Source: an uncultured Helicobacter sp. (lineage in GTDB: Bacteria; Campylobacterota; Campylobacteria; Campylobacterales; Helicobacteraceae). From it: a stretch of 57,207 bases of DNA. Shown here in pieces: positions 31,599-41,723 of the stretch. The notes below the pieces were generated by a model. It did not search any database, was not told the DNA's origin, and worked only from the letters and a program-made list of their open reading frames with translations. Where the stretch lies: the NCBI RefSeq assembly GCF_937906905.1, contig NZ_CALERY010000012.1, positions 1 through 57,207 on the forward strand, in the 5' to 3' direction. Numbering within the stretch: position 1 is the stretch's first letter; each line of letters begins with the position of its first letter. Position numbers and translations under genes: made by a program.

Positions 31599-34500
31599 AT
31601 GAAAAAGTATGTGCTAGCCTTTTGTGTAGCTTTTATGCCATTTGGGCTACAAGCTAGTGATCAGATCAGTAACTTGAGAAAATCCTGGAAGATTATCAAT
31701 CTTGATGAAGCTTATGCAGAAAATCCAACTATAGATGGCAGTGGAATAAATCTTGGCATTATAGATTCTGTCTTTAATGACGCGCTTAGAAGCCTGTATG
31801 GCAAAGATAATATACTCATTAACAATAGTTTTGACGAAAATAGGACCGATAAAAATGGCACAAGGCACGGCACGCATGTAGCTGGCATTGCCATTGGCAA
31901 AAAGCTAGGCGACAACGACCCACACGGCATTGCCTATAATGGCAGGTATTATGGGCTTGGCAAAAATAATCCGGGCTACACTTACACCGGCAATTTATAT
32001 GAAGATATAAAAGATTGGGATGTCAAAATTATTAACAATAGCTGGGAGTCTCCATACTATTTTCCGCTTATCAATATTACTACAAATGATTATCAGCCTA
32101 TCCAAAAAGACACAAGCAGTATCAATGCAGATTATTATTTCAATACACTTTTAGGACATAAGCTCAATAATGGAAAGCAACACGACACACTACACCTTAT
32201 CCGCCTATCTAAGGAAAAAGACATTCTTAATATTTGGGGTGCTGGGAATGATGGGAGGATTAGCCCAAGTGCTGCGGCTGTGGCGGCAAGCTATGATGAG
32301 GAGCTGCGTGCGTGGCTTGTGGTGGGAGCATTGCATGCTGATGGTTTTGACATTAAACAAGAAAATGGCAAAAAGACATTGCATATAAAAACTTGCGAAA
32401 ATGCTAACAATAACGCTTCATATGATTGCCATGCTCTGGCTCCTTATAGCAATGCTTTTAAGGGTGCGGCACTCTATGCGATCACAGCTCCTGGGAGTCG
32501 AATAGACTCTGCAAATGCGTATTTTGATAAGAAAGATACTTTAGAAGGAGAGGTTATTGCGGGTATGTGTAGCGGTGGAAAACAAGAAGAGTTTTGCGGT
32601 ATGAGTGGGACATCACAAGCCACGCCTATGGTAAGTGGTGCGGCAATGCTCGTGCAGCAGAAATTTGGCTTCCTAGGTGGAGCGCAGATCGCCGATGTGC
32701 TACTCACCACAGCAAATAATGACTTCGAGCCCCCAAAGCTTATATTAAAATACTTTGGCACAGGCGTGCTAGCTAATATTATCTATGTAGGCGGAGAGAT
32801 ACCAAAAACTAAAGATGGCAAGATAGATGAAGCCCAAGTGAAGAGGGACCTACAAGCCATAGGCTATAAAGATGAGGCTTTTCTCAATAAAATTTTAAAG
32901 AATGTTATTAAAGTAGATGGCAGTCCTGAAGGCATTATCAAGCTTAGCAAAGAAGAAGTCTTTGGGCAAGGGATTTTAGATGTGCAAAAAGCCCTTAAGG
33001 GTTTAGCACGACTTGATGTCAATCGTATGAATAAAAATAGTGTAGAAAATTTTGAAAGCGAAAATCAAGCTTTTTATACCATTGATACAAAGGGCCTAAG
33101 CGGCGAGTTTAGCAACAATATAGACCAGCGATTATGGGAAGATAAATGGCATATAGATGGTGCGTGGAACTCGCCTAAAGAAGAGCTAAAAGACATCAAA
33201 AAAGCAGGGCTTATCAAGGTAGGAGCTGGGAAGCTAACCTTAAGCGGGACAAACACCTATGAAGGTGCGACACGCGTTTTGCAAGGTGTGCTAGAGCTAA
33301 GTAAAAGCGGCAAGCTTGTCCATAGCAATGCCTATGCGGAGGGCAGTGGGACTTTTCTACTCAATGGTGGAAATGTGGCAAATAATGCCTATGCACAAAA
33401 AGGCGGAATCTTGCTTATGCAAAATAATGGCGTGATAGAGAAAAACGCTTATGCCAAAGATTCTGGAATCGTGCATATTGAAAATAGCGCGACAATTAAA
33501 GGCACGACTTATGCGGATAATGGCGGAGTAATCCAGCTAGGCTCTGTGATAAATGGCACAAACACAAGCGGCGCGACACTTGCCACCTCTGGTGTGAAGC
33601 TCACAAATGGCGGAGTCTTAGCCGGCTCTGGCACCATACAAGCAGGAAGTGAGATACAGACAAGCACAAGCAAGGTGGAGAATCTAGGCGGTGTAGTAAT
33701 GGCAGGCTTTGGAGCTGCGCCCATTACTAGCCTTACACAAAACACCCTTACAATCAAAGGCTCTTATACGCAAGACTCTCACGCAAAGCTGCAAATCGCC
33801 TTTAGTGGCAATCTCAACTCCAAGCTAGAAGCGACAAGCTACACCATACAAGGCGGCACGCTAGAGTTTGTTCCCATATATAGTGGAGAGGGAAGCTTGC
33901 TCACTGCTGGGAAAACGATACAGCTAAATCTCGGCTCGCTCAAAGATCACACCGATAAATTTGACACCATTTTGCCACAGAGCAATAATGTCCTAAATTT
34001 TACCTACAATCACGCCGAGCAAACCCTTAGCACCGCGCTTAGAGCGGACGCCTTTAAGCCAAGTGGGGATTCTACTATGGGCGAGACATTGAAAGATATT
34101 TTTCAAGATCCTAGCCTATCAAAAGACTACCAAGACTACTTTGGGGCTATCACAAACGCCGCTAGCCCATTGTATCAAGCAAGCCTTGATAGCCTTGCGG
34201 AAAACGCCCCACTCCAAGCTATGCAAGACACACTTACACTCCAAGAAAGTCTCTCTATCAATAGCCTTGCGTTTTTGGCGGACTCTGCGATTGCAAGCCC
34301 TGCGCCTTTGGCACTCCGCAAGCTCCCAAGACTTGCGGCTGTGGCTGGCACAAATATGCTGCAAACAAAGCTGCTTGCTGATATTACTAGCACTCTTGCA
34401 GGTAAGAAAAATGAAGTAGCCCTTAGCACCAATTACACACATTTTAAGCATAGCTCCTACTACTCTAATGCTGTCTCCACCACTATCCAAGCAAAGCGCG

Positions 34501-35195
34501 CGATGAGTAGCTCTCTCATAATCGGCGGCTTTTTAGACTTCACTAATAACCAAGCCAAGCACACCTACACGCAAGCTAGCGCGAACTCTTTCTCGCTAGG
34601 TGGTAGTGCGATGTGGGATTTGAAGCATATAAGCTTGATAAGCGCGCTTAGTGCTGGGCTTGGCGCAAACGCCACCACGCGCTCTATCATCGCTTCTCAA
34701 TCCAGCTTGCAAAGCTCTTTTATGCAGTATCTGCTCAATGCGCAAGTTGGGGTTGCTAAGGATTTTGCCTACAAGGCTGTGGTGTTTAAGCCTATGGCAC
34801 TGCTCAACTACTCTCTAGTCGCGCAAGGCAGCTACGCCGAGCAAGGCGGTATCTTTGCCAAGTCGTATGCAAGCGCGACTTACAATACCCTAGGCTCTAG
34901 CCTAGGCTTGCATATCGGCTATGCTAAGTCGCTAGAATCCATTAGCTTTAGTGTCAATGGATTTGGATTCTACACCTTGCGCCTTTTGACAAACTTGCAG
35001 AGTCAAAGCGCATTTAGCGATTTTTCGCATTTGTGGTTTAGCCAAAATCATCAGCTAAGTATGCACGGATTTTATGGTGGGCTTAATGCGCAGATAAACT
35101 ATAAGCGGTATTTTGCGCGGCTAGGACTTGCATCACAAGTAGGCGCAGACTACTACTCTATCAATGCCAATGCAAGCGTGGGGCTATATTTCTAG
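31599..35195 (+). CDS. Autotransporter with a subtilisin-like serine protease
   Basis: A 1198-residue surface protein: signal peptide (1-20), a peptidase S8 domain, a beta-helix passenger and a C-terminal autotransporter barrel (about 920-1198) ending in Phe. Counting from the start given, the catalytic triad is Asp56 (GIIDSVF), His90 (RHGTHVAG) and Ser339 (GMSGTSQATP). After the protease a series of short repeats (NAYA... GG) builds the beta-helix, typical of PATR passenger repeats. ATG 31599 follows AAGGGA; a GTG three bases earlier is possible. A T15 tract upstream suggests phase variation. Substrate unknown. Confidence 0.92.
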   Translation: MKKYVLAFCVAFMPFGLQASDQISNLRKSWKIINLDEAYAENPTIDGSGINLGIIDSVFNDALRSLYGKDNILINNSFDENRTDKNGTRHGTHVAGIAIGKKLGDNDPHGIAYNGRYYGLGKNNPGYTYTGNLYEDIKDWDVKIINNSWESPYYFPLINITTNDYQPIQKDTSSINADYYFNTLLGHKLNNGKQHDTLHLIRLSKEKDILNIWGAGNDGRISPSAAAVAASYDEELRAWLVVGALHADGFDIKQENGKKTLHIKTCENANNNASYDCHALAPYSNAFKGAALYAITAPGSRIDSANAYFDKKDTLEGEVIAGMCSGGKQEEFCGMSGTSQATPMVSGAAMLVQQKFGFLGGAQIADVLLTTANNDFEPPKLILKYFGTGVLANIIYVGGEIPKTKDGKIDEAQVKRDLQAIGYKDEAFLNKILKNVIKVDGSPEGIIKLSKEEVFGQGILDVQKALKGLARLDVNRMNKNSVENFESENQAFYTIDTKGLSGEFSNNIDQRLWEDKWHIDGAWNSPKEELKDIKKAGLIKVGAGKLTLSGTNTYEGATRVLQGVLELSKSGKLVHSNAYAEGSGTFLLNGGNVANNAYAQKGGILLMQNNGVIEKNAYAKDSGIVHIENSATIKGTTYADNGGVIQLGSVINGTNTSGATLATSGVKLTNGGVLAGSGTIQAGSEIQTSTSKVENLGGVVMAGFGAAPITSLTQNTLTIKGSYTQDSHAKLQIAFSGNLNSKLEATSYTIQGGTLEFVPIYSGEGSLLTAGKTIQLNLGSLKDHTDKFDTILPQSNNVLNFTYNHAEQTLSTALRADAFKPSGDSTMGETLKDIFQDPSLSKDYQDYFGAITNAASPLYQASLDSLAENAPLQAMQDTLTLQESLSINSLAFLADSAIASPAPLALRKLPRLAAVAGTNMLQTKLLADITSTLAGKKNEVALSTNYTHFKHSSYYSNAVSTTIQAKRAMSSSLIIGGFLDFTNNQAKHTYTQASANSFSLGGSAMWDLKHISLISALSAGLGANATTRSIIASQSSLQSSFMQYLLNAQVGVAKDFAYKAVVFKPMALLNYSLVAQGSYAEQGGIFAKSYASATYNTLGSSLGLHIGYAKSLESISFSVNGFGFYTLRLLTNLQSQSAFSDFSHLWFSQNHQLSMHGFYGGLNAQINYKRYFARLGLASQVGADYYSINANASVGLYF

Positions 35196-35200
35196 CGGCT

Positions 35201-35956
35201 TTAGAAAAACTCTTTGATAAGCAGCTGGGTAGAGATAGCAAAGCACAGCACAATCACCGCTGGGTGGATAATCTTAGCTCCGTGCTTGATAGCAAGTCTC
35301 GCCCCAAGACTCGCGCCAATCATCTGCCCCACACACATCATAATCCCTAGAATCCACAATATCTGCCCCCCAAGCAAGAAAAACGCCGTAGAAGAGAGAT
35401 TGATACTAAAGACAATCCAGCGCGAGTGTGCTAAAGCTTTGCTAAGTCCATAGCCAGCCACTGCTACAAGAATCGCTAGGATAAATGAGCCAATCCCCAC
35501 GCCCATAAATCCGCCATAGACACTAGCCAGCGCGCAAGAGGCGTAGAGGCTAGGCTTGCTGATAGAGTGGGCGCGGTCTTGCTCGCTGATTTTTGGCGAG
35601 AGTAAGAAGTAGATCCCAAGCCCTATCATCACAAAGGGCAGGGCTTTAGCCAAAAGCTCTAGCGCGATAAACTGCACACTAAAAGCCCCAAGGCTCGCAA
35701 ACACCACCGCGATGACGATAAGCACGCGACTCTGCCCAAAATCCACCAAACCGCTGTGATAATAATGCGCCGCACTTGTAAAAGAGCCTACACAGGCTTG
35801 GAGCTTGTTTGTCGCTAGGGCTTGCAGGGGGCTTATGCCACTAAGCAGAAGCAGGGGCATTGTAACCATACCAGCTCCACCAGAGAGCGAGCCTACTAGC
35901 CCGCCGATGATAGAGGCGATAAAGAGCGTGATATACCAGCCAGCCCCAAGATCCAC
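35201..35956 (-). CDS. TSUP (TauE/SafE) family permease
   Basis: A 251-residue inner-membrane protein with about eight helices and the Gly-rich repeats of the TSUP family: GGLVGSLSGGAGMVTMPLLLL (about 18-38) and a second copy GGFMGVGIGSFILAILV (about 148-165). These permeases export or import sulfite, sulfonates or other small anions; the substrate cannot be read from sequence. It lies 3 nt downstream of the quinone reductase gene, so they are likely one transcript. Confidence 0.88.
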   Translation of the reverse strand: MDLGAGWYITLFIASIIGGLVGSLSGGAGMVTMPLLLLSGISPLQALATNKLQACVGSFTSAAHYYHSGLVDFGQSRVLIVIAVVFASLGAFSVQFIALELLAKALPFVMIGLGIYFLLSPKISEQDRAHSISKPSLYASCALASVYGGFMGVGIGSFILAILVAVAGYGLSKALAHSRWIVFSINLSSTAFFLLGGQILWILGIMMCVGQMIGASLGARLAIKHGAKIIHPAVIVLCFAISTQLLIKEFF

Positions 35957-35959
35957 GCG

Positions 35960-36451
35960 CTAGCCTAAATACGAGAGATACTCTTGCGTGGGGAGAGAGT
36001 CTAGCTTGGCACTAAAGATTGCATAAGGCTCTAAAACCTTGCAGCCACAATAGCTAAAGGTGCTAGTAAGCGGCGATAAAATCGTCTCTAGGCTATATCC
36101 GTGGTGTCCATCATAGCTATCTTTGCTGCCACCTAAAGTGGTGATGACTTGAAAGCTTTTGCCGTGTAGAAGCTTTGGATTCTCCCCGTATAAAATATGT
36201 GTCAAAACGCGGTCTTGCCACTCTTTCATAAGCGCCGGTGTGCTAAACCAAAAGAGCGGAAATTGGAAAATGATCTTTTGCGCTTTTGTGAGCAGCTCCA
36301 CTTCCTTGGCGACATCGATTGTGCCGCTTGGATAGGCTACATTGAGATTGTGGATTGTGAGATTGGGGTGAGACTTTGCGGATTCTAGTAATGCCTTATT
36401 GACCTTAGAATCTTCCCAAAATGTGTGTGAAAAAAGCAGTAGCGTTTGCAT
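35960..36451 (-). CDS. NAD(P)H dehydrogenase (quinone), flavodoxin fold
   Basis: A 163-residue flavodoxin-fold protein of the KefF/MdaB type. The start MQTLLLFSHTFWEDSKVNKAL is the FMN-binding loop region, and FQFPLFWFSTPALMKEW (about 80-96) and TTLGGS (about 128) are conserved. It is 10-25 residues shorter than most members; it stops just after the last strand, which may reflect recent trimming. It would reduce quinones and protect against oxidative stress. The ATG follows AAGGAGC. Confidence 0.85.
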   Translation of the reverse strand: MQTLLLFSHTFWEDSKVNKALLESAKSHPNLTIHNLNVAYPSGTIDVAKEVELLTKAQKIIFQFPLFWFSTPALMKEWQDRVLTHILYGENPKLLHGKSFQVITTLGGSKDSYDGHHGYSLETILSPLTSTFSYCGCKVLEPYAIFSAKLDSLPTQEYLSYLG

Positions 36452-36500
36452 AGAAGCTCCTTGTAGCTAAATATACATCTAGCGCACTTGTGGCATTTGT

Positions 36501-36523
36501 GCTAGATTCTAGTAGAATCTAGC
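36501..36523 (-). terminator. Motif-pair hairpin after flgE
   Basis: Arms GCTAGATTCT (36501-36510) and AGAATCTAGC (36514-36523), loop AGT, 5 nt after the flgE stop. It is one of the hairpins made from the abundant AGAATC motif. No T run follows on the flgE side. Confidence 0.6.
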
Positions 36524-36527
36524 TATG

Positions 36528-38333
36528 CTATTTTTTCAGTGCGATGGCTTCTTTGACTAAATCATCGCCGGTATTAAACGCCTTAGCATTCATTGAGTAA
36601 CCGCGCTGATACAAGATAAGATTTGTGAGCGCATTACCCACATCGACATTGCTTGTCTCTAGGTATTTATGCTTGATTTGCCCAAATTTGAGATTCCCAT
36701 CATCGCTCCAGCCTAGGATTGGGTTGCCGCTTAGGACTCTGTTTTGCCCGCCTAGCGCATTTGTCCCTAGGCTATAAACATTATCGCCCATTTTTTTAAG
36801 CCCCTGATCATTGACAAACGCCACCACGCCTAGCCGCCCCATAGGCTCGCTCACGCCATTGCTAAATGCTAGAAAAATAATGCCATTTTCATCGATTCTA
36901 ATATCTTTGAGCGAGCCTTCTGCCTTGCCATCTTGGCTTGCTTCAAGCATTTTAGAATCCTCATAAGGCAGATTCCTTGAAGTGTATTTATTGCTGCCTG
37001 TGATAGAGTAGGCGATTTTGGAGTCTTTGAAGTCAAGCTCCATAGGTGCGGACTCTGGCTTGCCGTCTTTGTCAAATGTCAGCTCTTGCGTTATAGGCTC
37101 TTTGCTTATCATAAACTCGCCGCTAAAGTCATAAACTGCGCTTTGCACAAGCCAGCGTTGCGGGATTGGTGGCGTGCTAGTAGGGTCGCCTGCATCAAGC
37201 AGATAGTATTCACTCTTTAGCAAAAATTTCCCCCCATCTTCATCATAAATATCAAGTGAAGTAGTGTAGGTGGCGATTTTTAGATCTTTGGACTGAAGCT
37301 GCTCATCTTGGGCAAGCGGGACAGCAGCGGTGCTAATGCCTATGCGATTAGAGAGTGCGCCGCCAATGGTTACTTCAAGTCTTTGACTTTGGGGGTTTTT
37401 GACATTAAAAGCGAGATTCCCACGCGCCCCAAGTGTTGGAGTAAGCTCTAGCCCGCTTTTTTTAAAGAGCTCCATAAGCTCGCCTATGGTGCGAAATTCA
37501 TTGGCACTAGCCCCGCCGCTGCCATAAGTGAAGCGCAGGCTCTCCTCACTCTCACTGCCTTCTTCGCCCTTTTTAATCGTGATGATAATATCCCTAAATG
37601 CGCGCGGGTCGAAGGGCTGCCCATCATCATCAGCAAACGATGCGACATCTTGGCTTTTTACACGCGATTCATCAATCACGCCATTTGGCACAAGCAGCTC
37701 CTGCGCGCTTTTGAAGTTGGACTTGGCGTTGAGATTGACAGCCACATCGACTTTGGTCGTTACCACCGGGTGGAATTTGAGCTCTTGGGGGATTTGCAGG
37801 GGCTGCATTTGCCCGCTTGGCAGAGAGGAGAGATCTTGCTCGCTAGGAGATGAAGTAAAAATCCCATTATCGATTTTCCCTAAATTTACGCCATAGACAT
37901 ACTGCCCACTAGAAGTTACCAAATACCCATCAGAGTCGCGGTTAAATCCGCCATTGCGCGTGAAGTAGATGGGCTGGGGCATTTCATAGCCATCTTCTTT
38001 AACCGCAAAGCTGCCATCTTGCTTCTCGCCCACGACAAACCAGCCCTTGCCCATATACGCCACATCAAACTGCCCATCACTTGGGTGGTAGTTGCCATTT
38101 TTAGTAGAAATAGCATTGCTAGCCCCTGTGGCTCCATAGGAGCGGTCGTTGTTGGTGATGGTGTTGGAGTTGAGCGCGTCCATTTGCGCACTAAAGAGAT
38201 TTTTAAACTCAGGCACATTTTCTTTGAAGCCATTGGTATTGACATTGGCGATATTATTAGCGATAGAATCTAGCCCAAATTGGTGGGTTTTCATACCGCT
38301 ATATGAGTTTAAAATCGTGTCATTCATAGCCAT
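36528..38333 (-). CDS. flgE: Flagellar hook protein
   Basis: Subunit of the flagellar hook, exported through the flagellar tube. It is 601 residues, matching the shorter FlgE of H. pylori (about 605) that lies with flgD and fliK. The N-terminal MAMNDTILNSYSGMKTHQFG and C-terminal LTNLILYQRGYSMNAKAFNT helices are the standard rod/hook signature. The middle domain D1/D2 has normal Ser/Thr-rich loops. Last gene of fliK-flgD-flgE. The ATG follows AAAGGAGCAAAT. Confidence 0.96.
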   Translation of the reverse strand: MAMNDTILNSYSGMKTHQFGLDSIANNIANVNTNGFKENVPEFKNLFSAQMDALNSNTITNNDRSYGATGASNAISTKNGNYHPSDGQFDVAYMGKGWFVVGEKQDGSFAVKEDGYEMPQPIYFTRNGGFNRDSDGYLVTSSGQYVYGVNLGKIDNGIFTSSPSEQDLSSLPSGQMQPLQIPQELKFHPVVTTKVDVAVNLNAKSNFKSAQELLVPNGVIDESRVKSQDVASFADDDGQPFDPRAFRDIIITIKKGEEGSESEESLRFTYGSGGASANEFRTIGELMELFKKSGLELTPTLGARGNLAFNVKNPQSQRLEVTIGGALSNRIGISTAAVPLAQDEQLQSKDLKIATYTTSLDIYDEDGGKFLLKSEYYLLDAGDPTSTPPIPQRWLVQSAVYDFSGEFMISKEPITQELTFDKDGKPESAPMELDFKDSKIAYSITGSNKYTSRNLPYEDSKMLEASQDGKAEGSLKDIRIDENGIIFLAFSNGVSEPMGRLGVVAFVNDQGLKKMGDNVYSLGTNALGGQNRVLSGNPILGWSDDGNLKFGQIKHKYLETSNVDVGNALTNLILYQRGYSMNAKAFNTGDDLVKEAIALKK

Positions 38334-38376
38334 ATTTGCTCCTTTGCCCTAGTTTCTCCACGCTACTTCACGCACC

Positions 38377-39213
38377 CTATCGCACTAGCTCTTTATCTTT
38401 GTCATAAAACTCAAGCGCAGCACTAAGGGGCAAGATCAGCTCGCCCATACGGATAAGCGGCTTGCCTTTATCAAATAGCACGCTTTGGATCTCGCCTCGC
38501 CCTACGCGCGTGGTTAGGTAGTGGTTGGTCTTTGGGTCAAGGTTGTATTCTGCTTCCACAGAGTAGCTGCCAGAGTCCATCTGCTCGCCCCTGTCATTAA
38601 GCCCATCCCAAGCAAAGTCTAAATACCCTTGCTGCCCGTTTTTATCATCAAGTGAAATGCTACGCACAAGCTGCTTGCTTTCATCAAAGATTTGCACCAC
38701 TGCCTTGCCCTTGCTTGTATCAATGGGGCGGTCAAAAAAGAGTGAGAAATGCACCTTGCTCTCCCCTGTGTAATTCACACCGCTCACATCAGTTTCAGCG
38801 ATTTTGCCCACCATCGCCACACTTTGGAATGCCGAGCTTTGCGCCATCTGCCCTGCTGCTTCAATGCTGCTATCCACACCTTCGCCAAGCTTGTCCATAG
38901 TCTCTTTAAGCGTGGATTGGAAGTTTTTAAACTCTTCATTGCTCTCTTGCATAACTTTCATAGAATCCACCATTTCTTTCATCGCCTTTTTGTTTTCTTC
39001 TTGCATTTCTACTTGGGTTAGCTGGGCGGTTTGGGTGATGATTTTCTCCGTCTCCATAGGTGCGGTTGGGTCTTGGTTTTTGAGCTGCTCTAAAAAGAGC
39101 TTCATAAAGGCATCTTTATCTAGCCCATTGGCGATTTTGGGGGACTTTTCTTGCGTTTTTTTGATTTGCTCTGCCTGCTTTGCTCCTGTAACTTCTGCCA
39201 AATCAAGTGCCAT
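38377..39213 (-). CDS. flgD: Flagellar hook-capping protein
   Basis: Scaffold that caps the growing hook. It is 278 residues. DAFMKLFLEQLKNQDPTAPMET (about 33-54) and QLTQVEMQE are the conserved N-terminal region. A tudor/FnIII-type C-terminal half (about 125-270) contains DFAWDGLNDRGEQMDSGSY, the classic FlgD motif. The ATG follows AAGGAGAG. It lies between fliK and flgE on the minus strand. Confidence 0.96.
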   Translation of the reverse strand: MALDLAEVTGAKQAEQIKKTQEKSPKIANGLDKDAFMKLFLEQLKNQDPTAPMETEKIITQTAQLTQVEMQEENKKAMKEMVDSMKVMQESNEEFKNFQSTLKETMDKLGEGVDSSIEAAGQMAQSSAFQSVAMVGKIAETDVSGVNYTGESKVHFSLFFDRPIDTSKGKAVVQIFDESKQLVRSISLDDKNGQQGYLDFAWDGLNDRGEQMDSGSYSVEAEYNLDPKTNHYLTTRVGRGEIQSVLFDKGKPLIRMGELILPLSAALEFYDKDKELVR

Positions 39214-39234
39214 ACTCTCTCCTTAATTTAGATT

Positions 39235-41556
39235 CTACGCATAGAGTGGCAGCGTGATATTCATCTGCGCTGGGGCTTGGGCGATCTCATCAAGCCCGAT
39301 CTCGCCTGTAAGATCACTGCCACCTCGATCATTATCGCGCCCATTGTCTTCTCTATTGCCACCGCTAAAGCTTCCGCCACCAGAATCTGTGAAGCTCAAA
39401 TCCACACCTTCAAAGCCTTGCGCGATGAGATTCTGGCGCAGTTCGAATTGATTTTGCGCAAAAAGATTAAGCGCTTGGGGGTTTGACACCACGCTGATTT
39501 GGAGATTTTTCCCACGCTGTGTGATTGTAAGCTCGATACTACCAAGCTCTTTAGGAGAGAGCTCCATAGAGAGACGATTCATCGGGGGTTTGAATTTCTT
39601 AATCTCCTGGTCAAATTGTGAGACAAAGGACGCGATAGCCTCTTTCACCATAGGCTTGCTTTCACCCTTTAGCGCGCTTGACCCTAGTCCTGCGCCAGCT
39701 GCAGCGAGTTTAGATTCTGGTTTGGCTTCGGGTTTTGCGGCGCTCTCGCTTGTCTTTGGTGTGGTAGTTTTTTCTAGTATTTGCTCCGTGTGCTCTTGTG
39801 GTGCAAATCCCTGCTCATCAAACGAGAATTCAGCAAGATCCAGATCTTGACTTGTTTTGGCAAGCTCTGGATCTTGGGCTAGTCTTGTGGTATTAGCCGT
39901 GGTATTAGCTGACTCACCTTTGGCTTTTGCGTTTTCTTTGATTGACTCTTTTAGATTCTCATGCGATTTGCCTTGAGAATCTCTGCGTGCATTGCCTTGG
40001 CTTTTTGCCTCTTGCACAAGTGCGGCTACGCCTGCTTGGGTAGCGATTGTCGCGCTTGCCCCTGCTGCTGTGTTGAGTGCTTGTTTGGCAAGCGTGGGTT
40101 TGGGCATGGGGCTTGTCAAGGCGTCTTTGATAGGATTTGAAGCAAAAAGCTCTGCCTTTATCTGCTCTAAGTCTAGCTCCTTGCCTGCGATAATGTCCTT
40201 TTGTATCTGCTCAAAGACTTTTTCTTGTCGCTCGTTTTTAATCCTAGATTCTGTGATGTTTTTAGGCAGAATCTTGCCACGATTGATGATGGCGATTTTC
40301 TCTGTTTTACTCTCAATGGCGTATTCTATGCGATTAGCCTTGCTGCTTCTGCGCGCTGCGGCATCAAGGGCATTTGCCGCGCTAAGCATAGAAAAAAATG
40401 GGCGCAAGCTCACCTCATCTTGCTTGTCAAAAAACTGCTTGATCCCTTCACTCACTGGGGCTTGGCGCATACCGGTGCGCGCTTGCAGGGAGTTTTTAAA
40501 CTCCTCTTCTCCAGAGATTTGCCCAGAGTTTTCCCCGCCTTGATGAAATTCTGCTTTGCTAGGGTTTAGCCCGAGATCTTGTGCCTTTTGCACCACATCG
40601 CCAAGTGTTTTTGCCCCTGCCGCACTTGCTGCTGCTCCAGTGAGTTTAGATTCTCCTTTTGTGTTTGCGCCTAAGTCTTGCGCACCAGATTTAGCAAGGG
40701 GTGTGGCTTTTGCTCCTGCTATACCTGGCGTGTTTGGCTGGCTGCCCTGTGCAATCTCGCCCGCAAGTGCTTGCGCAATTGCACTAGCACCAAGCCCGCT
40801 CATCGCTCCTGGCATGCCAGCTTGCGTATCTCCAAGCTCACGATCGCTAGAGTTTCCGGCATTTCCGCCAAGTGCTTTGCTAGCATTTGTCCCAGCGCCT
40901 TGTGTGCTTTTAGGCTCTGTATTTGGCATGTTTGCAGGGATTTTAGATTCTGGTGCGCCTGCTTTCGCGCTCGGGATTGATGATTGTGGTGTAGCGGGTG
41001 TGGCGCTTGAGGTGTTTTGTGCGCTTGGAGTATTTTGCGCAGACTCAAGCTTATTTTGCGTGATTTTGGAGAGAAAAGTTTCCTGTGGCTCTTGCTTTGC
41101 CATGTCATTGAGCGTTTTTTTCTTAGGTGCATTTGTGGCTTCGCTACTTGGCGCTGCATTTGGGCTTTGTGGGTTTTGCGCCTCTCGCGCACTCTCTTGC
41201 AGCAAGCTCGCGAGCTCATCTTTTGGCTTTGGTGCTATGGTGGAGAGCCCAGAATCTAGCCCAGCGCCTGTGAGTGCGCTATTGGTTTTGCTTGTAGCTT
41301 GCGGTGTAGTCTTGGAAGCTCCTGGCATAGCACTTTGTGTGCCGGTTTTAAGCGCTGGCGAGTTTTGAGATGCGCTTGGATTTGAATGACCTCCTGCTTG
41401 GGCTTGAGCTTTGAGCGATTTTTCTAGCACGCTTTTAAAATCTGGAGTGGATTCTGGCACACTAGATTTAGCAGTAGGATTTGCCACAGACTTGGGAGAA
41501 TCCACGATAAATGGGGCTTTCTTCACGGCTTCGAGATTGCTTACTTGCTCCAACAC
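39235..41556 (-). CDS. fliK: Flagellar hook-length control protein
   Basis: Exported ruler that sets hook length and switches the export gate. It is 773 residues, with a long Ala/Ser/Pro/Lys-rich low-complexity N-terminal two-thirds and a conserved C-terminal domain (about 660-740: FVSQFDQEIKKFKPPMNRLS, LELTITQRGKNL), the usual FliK layout. It is first in fliK-flgD-flgE and has a sigma-54 promoter. The start at 41556 lies 35 nt after the -12 element. Confidence 0.9.
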   Translation of the reverse strand: MLEQVSNLEAVKKAPFIVDSPKSVANPTAKSSVPESTPDFKSVLEKSLKAQAQAGGHSNPSASQNSPALKTGTQSAMPGASKTTPQATSKTNSALTGAGLDSGLSTIAPKPKDELASLLQESAREAQNPQSPNAAPSSEATNAPKKKTLNDMAKQEPQETFLSKITQNKLESAQNTPSAQNTSSATPATPQSSIPSAKAGAPESKIPANMPNTEPKSTQGAGTNASKALGGNAGNSSDRELGDTQAGMPGAMSGLGASAIAQALAGEIAQGSQPNTPGIAGAKATPLAKSGAQDLGANTKGESKLTGAAASAAGAKTLGDVVQKAQDLGLNPSKAEFHQGGENSGQISGEEEFKNSLQARTGMRQAPVSEGIKQFFDKQDEVSLRPFFSMLSAANALDAAARRSSKANRIEYAIESKTEKIAIINRGKILPKNITESRIKNERQEKVFEQIQKDIIAGKELDLEQIKAELFASNPIKDALTSPMPKPTLAKQALNTAAGASATIATQAGVAALVQEAKSQGNARRDSQGKSHENLKESIKENAKAKGESANTTANTTRLAQDPELAKTSQDLDLAEFSFDEQGFAPQEHTEQILEKTTTPKTSESAAKPEAKPESKLAAAGAGLGSSALKGESKPMVKEAIASFVSQFDQEIKKFKPPMNRLSMELSPKELGSIELTITQRGKNLQISVVSNPQALNLFAQNQFELRQNLIAQGFEGVDLSFTDSGGGSFSGGNREDNGRDNDRGGSDLTGEIGLDEIAQAPAQMNITLPLYA

Positions 41557-41590
41557 GCATAATCCTTGTTAAGAAATTTGCAAAATCAAA

Positions 41591-41604
41591 GCAAAAATAA
41601 TTCC
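41591..41604 (-). promoter_or_regulatory. Sigma-54 promoter of fliK-flgD-flgE
   Basis: On the minus strand TGGAATTATTTTTGCTTT contains GG (41604-41603) and GC (41592-41591) exactly 10 nt apart, and the surrounding bases match the -24/-12 consensus. It lies 35 nt before the fliK ATG. Hook genes in this group are known RpoN targets. Confidence 0.75.
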
Positions 41605-41723
41605 ATTTATAAGCAATCTAGCACTTTGTGGCAGTATATTGGCTGCGGTGATTTGTGGATTGTAACCCTAAGCTTTTAGAATATTTTGGAAGTTTGTAGA
41701 ATCTAGCGCACGCCAAATAGCAC

